NCBI GenBank assembly: GCA_016185395.1
Contig: JACPNR010000012.1
Coordinates: 1-64,000 of the forward strand
DNA from: Candidatus Korobacter versatilis
Lineage (GTDB): Bacteria; Acidobacteriota; Terriglobia; Terriglobales; Acidobacteriaceae
Direction: 5' to 3'
Length of the DNA stretch: 64,000 nucleotides
Each line of letters begins with the position of its first letter. Position 1 is the first letter of the stretch. Of the stretch, positions 57,495 to 64,000 are shown piece by piece. The position numbers were made by a program, and so were the translations under genes. Below the pieces are notes generated by a model that worked only from the letters and a program-made list of their open reading frames with translations, was not told where the DNA came from and did not search any database.

Positions 57495-59645
57495 ATGAGC
57501 AGTTCCGCGACCACCACGGCCACCATGACCGCGCCCAACGTGCGGCCGCTGCCATTCGTCGTGTACTTCAAGGACGACGAGCTGGGCGCGCAGGCGATGC
57601 TGGGGTGCAAGAAGTACCGGCGCATCCAGTTCGAGAGCCTGGGTGACCAGTCGCCCGAGGTGGAACGCATCCTGTTCGTCTCGCAGGAGCGTTTCCTGGA
57701 AGACAATTACAACGCGGCGCGTTCGCCGAACTTCCGCGTGATCGCGCTGGCGAACCACCGTTTCAAGGACCCGCGGCTCGACGGCATCATCTATTCCTAC
57801 CTGCCGCTCGACACCCCGACGGAGTTGGTCGAGCGCATGGTGGACAACGCCATCGACCACATCCATCTCATCATCACGCGGCGCGAGCTGGGCGAGAAGC
57901 TGGCGGGGGCGACGCACGAGATCCATGAGCTGAACCAGATCGGCGCGGCGCTCTCGGCGGAGCATGACACCGAGGCGCTGCTCGAGCTCATCCTGACGAA
58001 GTCGCGCGAGATCACGCTCGCCGACGCGGGCTCGCTCTACCTGGTGGAGAACGCGCCGGAAGATACTCCCGAGGAAAAAGCGAAGTTCAAGCAGAAGATG
58101 CTGGAATCGGGCATGCACGCCGAGCTGCTGGAGAGCGCGAAGCTGGCGGCGGTGAACACGCTGAAGATGAAAGCGGTGCGCGACGAGAAAGAAGCGGCGG
58201 CCGCCACCGGCAAGCTGATCGCGAAAGAGGTCCCGGTGCGCAAGCAGTTGCGCTTCAAGCTGGCGCAGAACGATTCGGTGCAGATCCCGTTCCGCGAGCA
58301 CACGGTGGAGATCTCGAACCGGTCGATCTCCGGATACGTGGCGCAGACGGGCGAGATCGTGAACATCGCGGATGCGTATCACCTGGCGGCCGACGTGCCG
58401 TACACCATCAATCGCAAGTTCGATGAAGACTCCGGTTACCGGACGAAGTCCATTCTCGCGGTGCCGATGCGCAACCAGCGCGACGAGATCGTGGGGGTGG
58501 TGCAGCTGATCAACGCGAAACGCAAGTGGGACGCGAAGCTGCTGAAGGTCGCCGACGTGCTGAACGTGGTGACCCCGTTCGCCTCGCGGCAGCAGGAGAT
58601 CATCCAGTCGCTGGCGAGCCAGGCGGCGGTGGCGCTGGAGAACTCGCGGCTGTACGAGGCCATCCAGCGGCTGTTCGAAGGGTTCGTGCGCGCCAGCGTC
58701 ATCGCCATCGAGGCGCGCGACCCGACCACGAGCGGCCACAGCTTCCGCGTCGCCAACCTCACCGTGGCGCTGGCCGAGGCGGTGGACCGCGCCGATGCGG
58801 GCCCGTACGCGGGCATCAAGTTCACGCGCACAGAGATGAAGGAGATCCGCTACGCCTCGCTGCTGCACGACTTCGGCAAGGTCGGCGTACGCGAAGAGGT
58901 GCTGGTCAAGGCGAAGAAACTGTATCCCTCGCAGCTCGACCTGGTGCGGCAGCGCTTCCACTTCGTGAAGCGCACGATGGAGAACCAGTCGCTGCGCGCG
59001 AAGCTCGACTACGTCCTCGCCAAAGGACGCGAGCAGTTCCTGAAAGAGCAGGGGAACCTGGACGCGGAGCTGGCCCAGCAGATGGCGGAGGCGGACAAGC
59101 ACTTCCAGACCATCATCGAATCGAACGAGCCCTCGGTGCTGCCGGAAGGGAACTTCGACAAGCTGGTGGACATCGCGGCGAAGCACTTCCTCGATTTCGA
59201 TGACGAGGAGAAAGCGCTGCTCACGCCGGACGAGGTGCGGCTGCTCTCCATCCGCAAAGGTTCGCTCGACGACGAAGAGCGCAAGCAGATCGAGTCGCAC
59301 GTGGTGCACACGGTCAACTTCCTGCAACAGATCCCGTGGACGAAAGAGATCAAGAACATCCCGGCGATCGCGCGCGGACATCACGAGAAGCTGAACGGGC
59401 TGGGGTATCCCTACAAGCTGAGCGCGCCGGAGATCCCGGTGCAGACGCGGATGATGACCATCTCCGACATCTTCGACGCGCTCTCGGCGGCGGACCGTCC
59501 GTACAAGAAAGCCATCTCGATGGAGCGCGCGCTCGAGATCCTCGGGTTCGCGGTCAAAGACGGCGAGATCGATGGCCCGCTGTTCGAAGTGTTCAAGCAG
59601 GCGCGCGTGTTCGAGCGCTGGAAGATCGAGCCGTATCCTTATTAG
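57495..59645 (+). CDS. GAF and HD-GYP domain signalling protein
   Basis: The 716-residue protein has an N-terminal receiver-like region (PFVVYFKDDELGAQAMLGCK; RVIALANHRFKDPRLDGIIY) without clear phospho-Asp context, a GAF domain with a ~60-residue insertion (IGAALSAEHDTEALLELILT ... AVPMRNQRDEIVGVVQLINA) and an HD-GYP domain (SGHSFRVANLTVALAEAVDR; LLHDFGKVGVREE ~456; HHEKLNGLGYP ~630). HD-GYP domains hydrolyse cyclic di-GMP. About 110 residues are inserted between the HD and GYP parts (FVKRTMENQSLRAKLDYVLA ... EEKALLTPDEVRLLSI). ATG 57495 is chosen; a GTG lies at 57480. Confidence 0.9.
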   Translation: MSSSATTTATMTAPNVRPLPFVVYFKDDELGAQAMLGCKKYRRIQFESLGDQSPEVERILFVSQERFLEDNYNAARSPNFRVIALANHRFKDPRLDGIIYSYLPLDTPTELVERMVDNAIDHIHLIITRRELGEKLAGATHEIHELNQIGAALSAEHDTEALLELILTKSREITLADAGSLYLVENAPEDTPEEKAKFKQKMLESGMHAELLESAKLAAVNTLKMKAVRDEKEAAAATGKLIAKEVPVRKQLRFKLAQNDSVQIPFREHTVEISNRSISGYVAQTGEIVNIADAYHLAADVPYTINRKFDEDSGYRTKSILAVPMRNQRDEIVGVVQLINAKRKWDAKLLKVADVLNVVTPFASRQQEIIQSLASQAAVALENSRLYEAIQRLFEGFVRASVIAIEARDPTTSGHSFRVANLTVALAEAVDRADAGPYAGIKFTRTEMKEIRYASLLHDFGKVGVREEVLVKAKKLYPSQLDLVRQRFHFVKRTMENQSLRAKLDYVLAKGREQFLKEQGNLDAELAQQMAEADKHFQTIIESNEPSVLPEGNFDKLVDIAAKHFLDFDDEEKALLTPDEVRLLSIRKGSLDDEERKQIESHVVHTVNFLQQIPWTKEIKNIPAIARGHHEKLNGLGYPYKLSAPEIPVQTRMMTISDIFDALSAADRPYKKAISMERALEILGFAVKDGEIDGPLFEVFKQARVFERWKIEPYPY

Positions 59646-59680
59646 TCCCGAGTCGCGAGCTTCGAGCTGCGAGTGGCCGG
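59646..59680. repeat. GAGTCGCGAGCTTCGAGCTGCGAG repeat
   Basis: Units GAGTCGCGAGCTTCGAGCTG and CGAGTGGCCGG start directly after the HD-GYP stop codon. The same family encodes the uppS C-terminus at 61611-61652 and occurs in weaker form at 1590-1628. Confidence 0.65.
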
Positions 59681-59705
59681 CGCGATGCTTTGCGTGGGAA
59701 AGTAC

Positions 59706-59734
59706 TTGACAACCATCCAGCGGCGGCATACTTC
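59706..59734 (+). promoter_or_regulatory. Possible sigma-70 promoter for the 59744 gene
   Basis: TTGACA (59706-59711) is followed by CATACTTCTAA. The best -10 (CATACT, 59727-59732) has a 15-base spacer; TACTTC (59729-59734) has 17 but a poor match. It lies close to the start codon, so the leader would be very short. Confidence 0.3.
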
Positions 59735-59743
59735 TAAGCAGAC

Positions 59744-60427
59744 ATGGAAGACGGGCACAGAACGCACAGCCGGCGTCCGGCGGGACGGAGGCTGATCCCG
59801 ACGCAAGCGACGCAGCCAGCGGGACCGGGCGATGCCGCGCCGCTGGCCGGCGAGGTCCGCCTGGACGACTTGCGGTACATCCGGCAGGCGATGGCCTCGG
59901 CGGGGTCGTTCACGGCGGTGAGCGGGCGCGGGCAGATGCTGGTGGGCGCGACCGCGCTCGTGGCCGCTGCCGCCTCCCAACACATGTTCCTCGGCTCGGG
60001 ATGGATGACGCTGTGGCTGGCGGAGGCCGCGGTCGCCATCGCCATCTCGCTTCTCATGTCGGAGCGCAAGGCGAAGCGCATGGGCGTGCCGCTGTGGAGC
60101 GCGGTGGCGAGGAAGTTCGTGTTGGCGCTGGTGCCTCCGCTGGTCGCGGGCGGCGTGCTCACGGTGGCGCTGTGGTTTGCGGATGAAAGCCACGCGGGCG
60201 TACGGCACCTGGTCCCCGGGATGTGGCTGCTGCTGTATGGCACCGCGGTCGTGACGGGCGGAAGTTTTTCGGTGCGCGTCGTCCCGCTGATGGGGTACGC
60301 CTTCATGGTGCTGGGCGGCGTGGCGCTGGCGCTGCCGCTGGGCTGGGCGTGGCTCGTGCTCGGCGCGGGCTTTGGCGGATTGCACATCCTGTTTGGATGG
60401 GTGATTGCGAGGCAGCATGGCGGCTGA
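59744..60427 (+). CDS. Multi-span membrane protein of unknown function
   Basis: The 227-residue protein has a Pro-rich, basic N-terminus (to ~residue 40), then DLRYIRQAMASAGSFTAVSG and about five membrane segments (GQMLVGATALVAAAASQHMF; LWLAEAAVAIAISLLMSERK; FVLALVPPLVAGGVLTVALW; VPGMWLLLYGTAVVTGGSFS; GGVALALPLGWAWLVLGAGF). I know no function. Its end overlaps the winged-helix gene by 11 bases, so the membrane protein and regulator are probably coupled. Confidence 0.75.
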   Translation: MEDGHRTHSRRPAGRRLIPTQATQPAGPGDAAPLAGEVRLDDLRYIRQAMASAGSFTAVSGRGQMLVGATALVAAAASQHMFLGSGWMTLWLAEAAVAIAISLLMSERKAKRMGVPLWSAVARKFVLALVPPLVAGGVLTVALWFADESHAGVRHLVPGMWLLLYGTAVVTGGSFSVRVVPLMGYAFMVLGGVALALPLGWAWLVLGAGFGGLHILFGWVIARQHGG

Positions 60428-60806
60428 AACAAAAGGCATCACACGAAGGGCACGAAGGGCGCACGAAGGCCACGAAGGCACGGCGCGGCGACAGGCACGG
60501 CAGGCCCCGGCGGCGGCGCCCGGGCTCGACCAGCTCATCCATGAGCGGATGCGTCTGGGAATCGTGAGCGCGCTCGCGGTGAACGACAAATTGAGCTTCA
60601 ACGAGTTGAAGGAGTTGCTGGCGACGTCGGATGGGAACCTGAGCGTCCACGCGCGGAAGCTCGAGGACGGCGGCTACATCGCGTGCAACAAGTACTTCGA
60701 AGGGCGCACGCCGCGCACCGACTTCCGCCTGACGGCGGCGGGGAAGCGCGCGCTGGAGAAATATCTGGACGAGATGGAAGGGCTGATCAAGGCGACTAGG
60801 AGCTAG
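60417..60806 (+). CDS. Winged-helix transcriptional regulator with repeat-derived N-terminus
   Basis: From ~residue 35 the product is a winged-helix domain (LDQLIHERMRLGIVSALAVN, LSFNELKELLATSDGNLSVH, ARKLEDGGYIACNKYFEGRT) like small ArsR/MarR-type regulators. The ATG at 60417 overlaps the previous gene. The first ~30 residues (ITRRARRAHEGHEGTARRQA) are encoded by a CACGAAGG repeat array. No alternative start was found between the repeat and the domain, so the repeat appears to have become coding. Length from ATG is 129 residues. Confidence 0.78.
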   Translation: MAAETKGITRRARRAHEGHEGTARRQARQAPAAAPGLDQLIHERMRLGIVSALAVNDKLSFNELKELLATSDGNLSVHARKLEDGGYIACNKYFEGRTPRTDFRLTAAGKRALEKYLDEMEGLIKATRS

Positions 60807-60838
60807 GCTTCAGACCTCAGTCTGCAGACATCAGCCCC
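60807..60838. repeat. CTTCAGACCTCAGTCTGCAGAC repeat
   Basis: The stretch TTCAGACCTCAGTCTGCAGA with CATCAGCCC directly follows the winged-helix stop and resembles the TCAGC family at 392-449. The copy is short and degenerate. An AAGGAAG ribosome-binding site for uppS follows at 60864. Confidence 0.4.
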
Positions 60839-60878
60839 AACCCGGCACGCGCCGGGATTTTTAAGGAAGCACAGCTTT

Positions 60879-61655
60879 ATGATGCAAAGTGGAAACGGGA
60901 ACGCGGCGCCAGCCGGTCTGCATGTCGCGCTGGTGATGGATGGCAACGGACGCTGGGCGGTCGAGCGCGGGCTGCCGCGCGTGGCGGGGCACCAGGCCGG
61001 GGCGGAGACGGCGCGGGCGGTGATCCGCGCGGCGCCGGAGTGCGGCATCGGCGCGCTGACGCTGTACGGGTTCTCGTCGGACAACTGGAAGCGTCCGGCG
61101 GAAGAGGTGGCCGCGCTGATGGGGTTGCTGCGGCGATATCTTTTGGCCGAGAAGGACGGCTGTGTGGCGAACGGCGTGCGCATGGTGGTGATCGGGCGGC
61201 GCGACCGGCTGGCGCCGGAGTTGTGCCGCGCCATCGAAACGGCGGAGCGCGAGACGGCACACGGCACGCGTCTGCTGCTGCGCTTGGCGGTGGATTATTC
61301 CGCGCGCGACGCCATCGTTAAGGCGGCCGCCGCGCTGGCGCCCGACAGAGCGGCGTCGTCACCCGCGAACGACCGGGAAAGCTTTCGGCGGAGCCTGGCG
61401 CGGGCGCAGAACTGCGAGTCGGCGCCGGACGTGGACCTGCTCATCCGCACCGGCGGCGAGCAGCGGTTGTCCGACTTCCTGCTCTGGGAGTGCGCGTACG
61501 CGGAGCTCTTCTTCCTGCCGCAGATGTGGCCCGAGTTCCGGCCGCGCGACCTCGAGGGCGTGGTCGAGCAGTTCCATGGGCGCGACCGCAGGTACGGGAT
61601 GATCAAGACGGAGTTGCGAGTTGCGGGTCCCGAGCTGCGAGTGGCCGGGGACTAG
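60879..61655 (+). CDS. uppS: Isoprenyl transferase (undecaprenyl diphosphate synthase-like)
   Basis: The 258-residue enzyme elongates farnesyl diphosphate to the C55 carrier for peptidoglycan. Motifs: VALVMDGNGRWAVERGLPRV with catalytic Asp21, LTLYGFSSDNWKRPAEEVAA, and VDLLIRTGGEQRLSDFLLWE ... ELFFLPQMWPEFRPRDL. These include the conserved substrate-binding residues. The C-terminal TELRVAGPELRVAGD is a duplicated peptide encoded by a GAGTTGCGAG-type repeat; relatives end near RRYG. AAGGAAG lies eight to ten bases before ATG 60879. Confidence 0.93.
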   Translation: MMQSGNGNAAPAGLHVALVMDGNGRWAVERGLPRVAGHQAGAETARAVIRAAPECGIGALTLYGFSSDNWKRPAEEVAALMGLLRRYLLAEKDGCVANGVRMVVIGRRDRLAPELCRAIETAERETAHGTRLLLRLAVDYSARDAIVKAAAALAPDRAASSPANDRESFRRSLARAQNCESAPDVDLLIRTGGEQRLSDFLLWECAYAELFFLPQMWPEFRPRDLEGVVEQFHGRDRRYGMIKTELRVAGPELRVAGD

Positions 61656-61770
61656 GCGCTGCAGTCACCCTCGCTCCCACCCACATCCTGGGCTGACGAT
61701 CGAGCACCCAGACCGTCGCCCAAGACCCTCTACCAACCTGTGCTGCTGCTGGCGCGTCCTACAAGAGGTC

Positions 61771-62139
61771 ATGGACCTGCGGACGGCGGTTGCTGTGATC
61801 GCGAACTTCCTGCTGATCGGCGGGCTGGTGGTCTCGGGCTTTGCCTTGTTCGCGCGCTACCACGCGCGCGGACGCTGGGCGAAGAACGTGACCGGACTGC
61901 TCGCCGGGCTGGGCGCGCTGGCGCTGGCGTTCGCGCTGATGATCACGCCGCAGAACGCGGAGGTGGTGGCGCGCATCGCGGCCACCAAGGCGTCGAGCGT
62001 TTTCCTGTGGGTCTCGTCGGCGCTGCTGCTGGCGGCGATCGGGGCGTTCGGCATCATCACCTACGCCAAGCCGCTGCGACTGAAGCACGAGCAAAAGATC
62101 GAACGAGACCTCAACCGTGAGCTTCCCAAGATCCCCTAA
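61771..62139 (+). CDS. Membrane protein of unknown function
   Basis: The 122-residue product has three membrane segments (AVAVIANFLLIGGLVVSGFA; NVTGLLAGLGALALAFALMI; VSSALLLAAIGAFGIITYAK) and a charged C-terminus. AGAGG precedes ATG 61771. The downstream transporter starts inside it (23-base overlap), so the two are probably coupled. I do not recognise a family. Confidence 0.65.
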   Translation: MDLRTAVAVIANFLLIGGLVVSGFALFARYHARGRWAKNVTGLLAGLGALALAFALMITPQNAEVVARIAATKASSVFLWVSSALLLAAIGAFGIITYAKPLRLKHEQKIERDLNRELPKIP

Positions 62140-63424
62140 ACGCGTCCCGCGAAAAGGCAGGCTGTCGGACCGGGGACGAGGACAGGTCATCCTGTTCCCG
62201 CCCGGCGAGGCGGCGGAGAGTTCCGCCGAAGCCTCGCCGGCGCCATTGTCGCGCATGCTGCCGGGCGTGATCGCGGGCGCGGCGGACCTTGACCCCGCCG
62301 CGGTGCTGACGGCCACGGTGGCGGGGGCGACGTTCGGATTGTCGGTCGCGTGGGTGGTGCTGCTGTGCATCCCGATCCTGCGGGCGGTGTTCGGCGTGGC
62401 GGCGCGCATCGGGCACGAGACGCGGCTCGGCCTGGTGAAGCTGGTGCGCGAACATTTTGGCAAGAACTACGCCATCGCGCTCGCGTGCATGGTGGTGGCG
62501 GTGAACGTGATCATGATCGTGGCCGACGTGATGGCGGTGAGCGAGGGCCTGAGCATCGTGCTGCTGCAGCCGGCGCGGTTCTTCCCCGCGCTGGTCGCGT
62601 TCGCGGTGTGGTACATCCTCACGCTGGTCGGCTACAAGAGAGTGAACCAGACGCTGGCGCTGGTGGCGCTGTTCCTCTTCGCGTACGTGGCGGCGGCGGC
62701 GCTCGGGGGCGACACGGCGCACTCGCTGACGACGGGCATCCTGTTCCCGCATATTCCCGCGCGAGCCGGCGGGTCGAGTTACCTGCTGGCCATCATCGCG
62801 GTGTTCGGCTCGCTGCTCACCCCGGACGTGGTGGTGTGGCAGACGAGCACGAAGCGCGAGGGCGCGGGCTTCTACGAGGCGGAATCGCGGCTGGGCTGCG
62901 TGATCGCCGCGTTCGTCTCGCTCTCGGTGATCGTGGCGGCTTCGCACATCACGGTCGCGGACCCGGCGGCGATGACGTTCCGCGAGGCCGCGGCGGCGCT
63001 GGCCCCGCTGGGAGAACTCGGGCCGGTGCTGTTCGCGCTCGGCATCATCGGGTCGGGACTGGTGGCGCTGCCCATCCTGGTGGCGTCGCTGTGCTTCAGC
63101 ATCTCCGAGGCGGGCGACTGGGAATCGCGGCTGAGCGCGCCGCCGTGGGAGGCGCGCCGGTTCTTCATCCTTATATGTGTGGTGCTGGTGTTCGCGGTGG
63201 GCGTGGACTACATCGGCATCAACACCGTGCAGGTGCTCTATTGGTCGCAGGTGCTGGCGGGGACCATCGTGGTGCCCATCCTGTTCTTCATCCTGTGGAT
63301 CTCGAACGACCGCCGCATCATGCGGCGAACGAACACGCGCGCGGAGAATTTCTGGCTTGGCGGCGCCGTGGGCGGAATGCTGGTGGCGAACATCGTGTTC
63401 CTGGTGGCGCGGGTGTTCTGGTAA
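62117..63424 (+). CDS. NRAMP-like divalent metal transporter with altered motifs
   Basis: The 435-residue protein starts at GTG 62117, inside the previous gene. It has about eleven membrane segments and the NRAMP layout. TM1 reads ADLDPAAVLTATVAGATFG, where canonical transporters have DPGN. TM6 has LLTPDVVVWQTS where the M-P-H/N metal site is expected. It is therefore a divergent member, perhaps of the NRAMP-related subfamilies with other specificity (for example magnesium). The acidic N-terminal tail (PPGEAAESSAEASPAP) is variable. Confidence 0.8.
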   Translation: MSFPRSPKRVPRKGRLSDRGRGQVILFPPGEAAESSAEASPAPLSRMLPGVIAGAADLDPAAVLTATVAGATFGLSVAWVVLLCIPILRAVFGVAARIGHETRLGLVKLVREHFGKNYAIALACMVVAVNVIMIVADVMAVSEGLSIVLLQPARFFPALVAFAVWYILTLVGYKRVNQTLALVALFLFAYVAAAALGGDTAHSLTTGILFPHIPARAGGSSYLLAIIAVFGSLLTPDVVVWQTSTKREGAGFYEAESRLGCVIAAFVSLSVIVAASHITVADPAAMTFREAAAALAPLGELGPVLFALGIIGSGLVALPILVASLCFSISEAGDWESRLSAPPWEARRFFILICVVLVFAVGVDYIGINTVQVLYWSQVLAGTIVVPILFFILWISNDRRIMRRTNTRAENFWLGGAVGGMLVANIVFLVARVFW

Positions 63425-63437
63425 GTCAAGAGCTCAC

Positions 63438-63481
63438 CACAAAGGACACGAAGGAAGAGCGCACGAAGGGGCACGAAGGAA
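63438..63481. repeat. CACGAAGG array after the NRAMP-like gene
   Basis: CACAAAGGACACGAAGGAAG then GCACGAAGGGGCACGAAGG: four units of the CACGAAGG family, between the transporter and the cupin gene. Confidence 0.75.
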
Positions 63482-63522
63482 AAACTCACACGAGAGCTTA
63501 TGGAAGATAGAATGTCGCTCGC

Positions 63523-64000
63523 ATGAAGCGAGCGATCTGTCTTCTATTACTGCTCTCCACGCTGTTGTTCGCGCAGCAGGCGGCGGCGCCGGCGGTCCCC
63601 ATCGACCGCGAGCCGATGCACCATTTGTTCCTGGAGAACGATGTGGTGCGGGTGTTCAAGGTGGAAGTGCCGGCGGGCGGGCGGACGCTGCTGCACCAGC
63701 ACGACCGCGATTATCTTTTCATAACGCTCGGGGACTCCGACGTGACCAACGCGCGGCAGGGTGAGCCGGCGCGCGAGCTGAAGTTGAAAGAGGGCGACAT
63801 GGCGTACACCAAGGGCGGCTTCGCGCACGTAGCCATCAACAACGCGAAGACGCCCTTCCGCAACGTCACCATCGAGATCGTGAAGCCGGCGCCGGACGCG
63901 AACGCTGCGCCATCGCAGACGCTGGCGGGCGCGGGCATGAGCGTGACGTTCATGGTGGAGAATGCGCGCGCGCACGCGGAGCTGGACGAGCTCGAGCCCG
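63523..64000 (+). CDS. Exported cupin-fold protein (partial, runs off the window)
   Basis: The visible 159 codons encode a signal peptide (MKRAICLLLLLSTLLFAQQA) and a cupin-like domain: VFKVEVPAGGRTLLHQHDRD with metal-ligand histidines, then YLFITLGDSDVTNARQGEPA and DMAYTKGGFAHVAINN. ATG 63523 is the likely start. Such proteins bind metals or small ligands; function cannot be fixed. The frame is open to the end of the window. Confidence 0.75.
   Translation, partial: MKRAICLLLLLSTLLFAQQAAAPAVPIDREPMHHLFLENDVVRVFKVEVPAGGRTLLHQHDRDYLFITLGDSDVTNARQGEPARELKLKEGDMAYTKGGFAHVAINNAKTPFRNVTIEIVKPAPDANAAPSQTLAGAGMSVTFMVENARAHAELDELEP

Noticed and set aside
57217-57555. Minus-strand frame through the 60-bp tandem units, with repeated QPPHR-type peptides.
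   Set aside because: The repeated peptide simply mirrors the DNA repeat. There is no start site or domain, and the units belong to the RAYT element.

Overview
The window is GC-rich chromosomal DNA that most resembles an Acidobacteriota genome, probably Terriglobia/Koribacter-like. The assignment is inferred from the gene content: carboxypeptidase-regulatory-like (CarbopepD) domains on several exported proteins, a Crp-family expansion, a DUF4139 exported protein and a LysW-like zinc ribbon. No rRNA is present to confirm it.

Region 1 (1-13.2 kb) is the conserved transcription/translation block tuf(end)-rpmG-tRNA-Trp-secE-nusG-rplK-rplA-rplJ-rplL-rpoB-rpoC, closed by a strong intrinsic terminator. 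RpoB carries a roughly 60-residue insert with two zinc-ribbon-like Cys clusters; NusG has a long acidic N-terminal tail.

Region 2 (13.3-36 kb) is mixed housekeeping and envelope genes: a YihY-type membrane protein, pyruvate kinase, an M28 peptidase next to a catalytically dead rhomboid, a LysW-like zinc ribbon, ribosomal protein S1, a DUF4139 protein with an inserted CarbopepD domain, a HIT protein, a DUF374 acyltransferase, a cobalamin riboswitch controlling a BtuB-like TonB-dependent receptor, a class II aldolase, queA, an MFS symporter and polA (with a degenerate proofreading domain).

Region 3 (36-49.7 kb) holds a secreted Cys-rich protein plus a propeller-like protein behind two copies of one dyad operator; a translationally coupled cyclic-di-AMP/cell-wall operon (cdaA - a 32-residue YbbR remnant - glmM - a 53-residue membrane peptide); then xseA, a ceramidase-like membrane protein, an FMN reductase, dinB, a thioesterase, an MscL with a zinc-ribbon tail, and several small exported or membrane proteins.

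Region 4 (49.8-59.7 kb) is rich in signalling genes: a PAS-GGDEF diguanylate cyclase, a PilB/GspE ATPase with an N-terminal cyclic-nucleotide-binding domain, a pseudo-receiver/small protein/HTH operon, two divergent Crp-family regulators around a dyad-rich intergenic region, a RAYT-type transposase element bounded by 34-bp inverted repeats, and a GAF/HD-GYP protein. Region 5 (59.7-64 kb) has small membrane proteins, a winged-helix regulator, uppS, an NRAMP-like transporter and a partial cupin.

The most striking genome-scale feature is a set of short-period intergenic repeats (7-11 bp units of several sequence families). They sit at gene ends and in several cases supply stop codons or terminal codons of proteins. 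All functional statements rest on reading the sequence; no database search was run.
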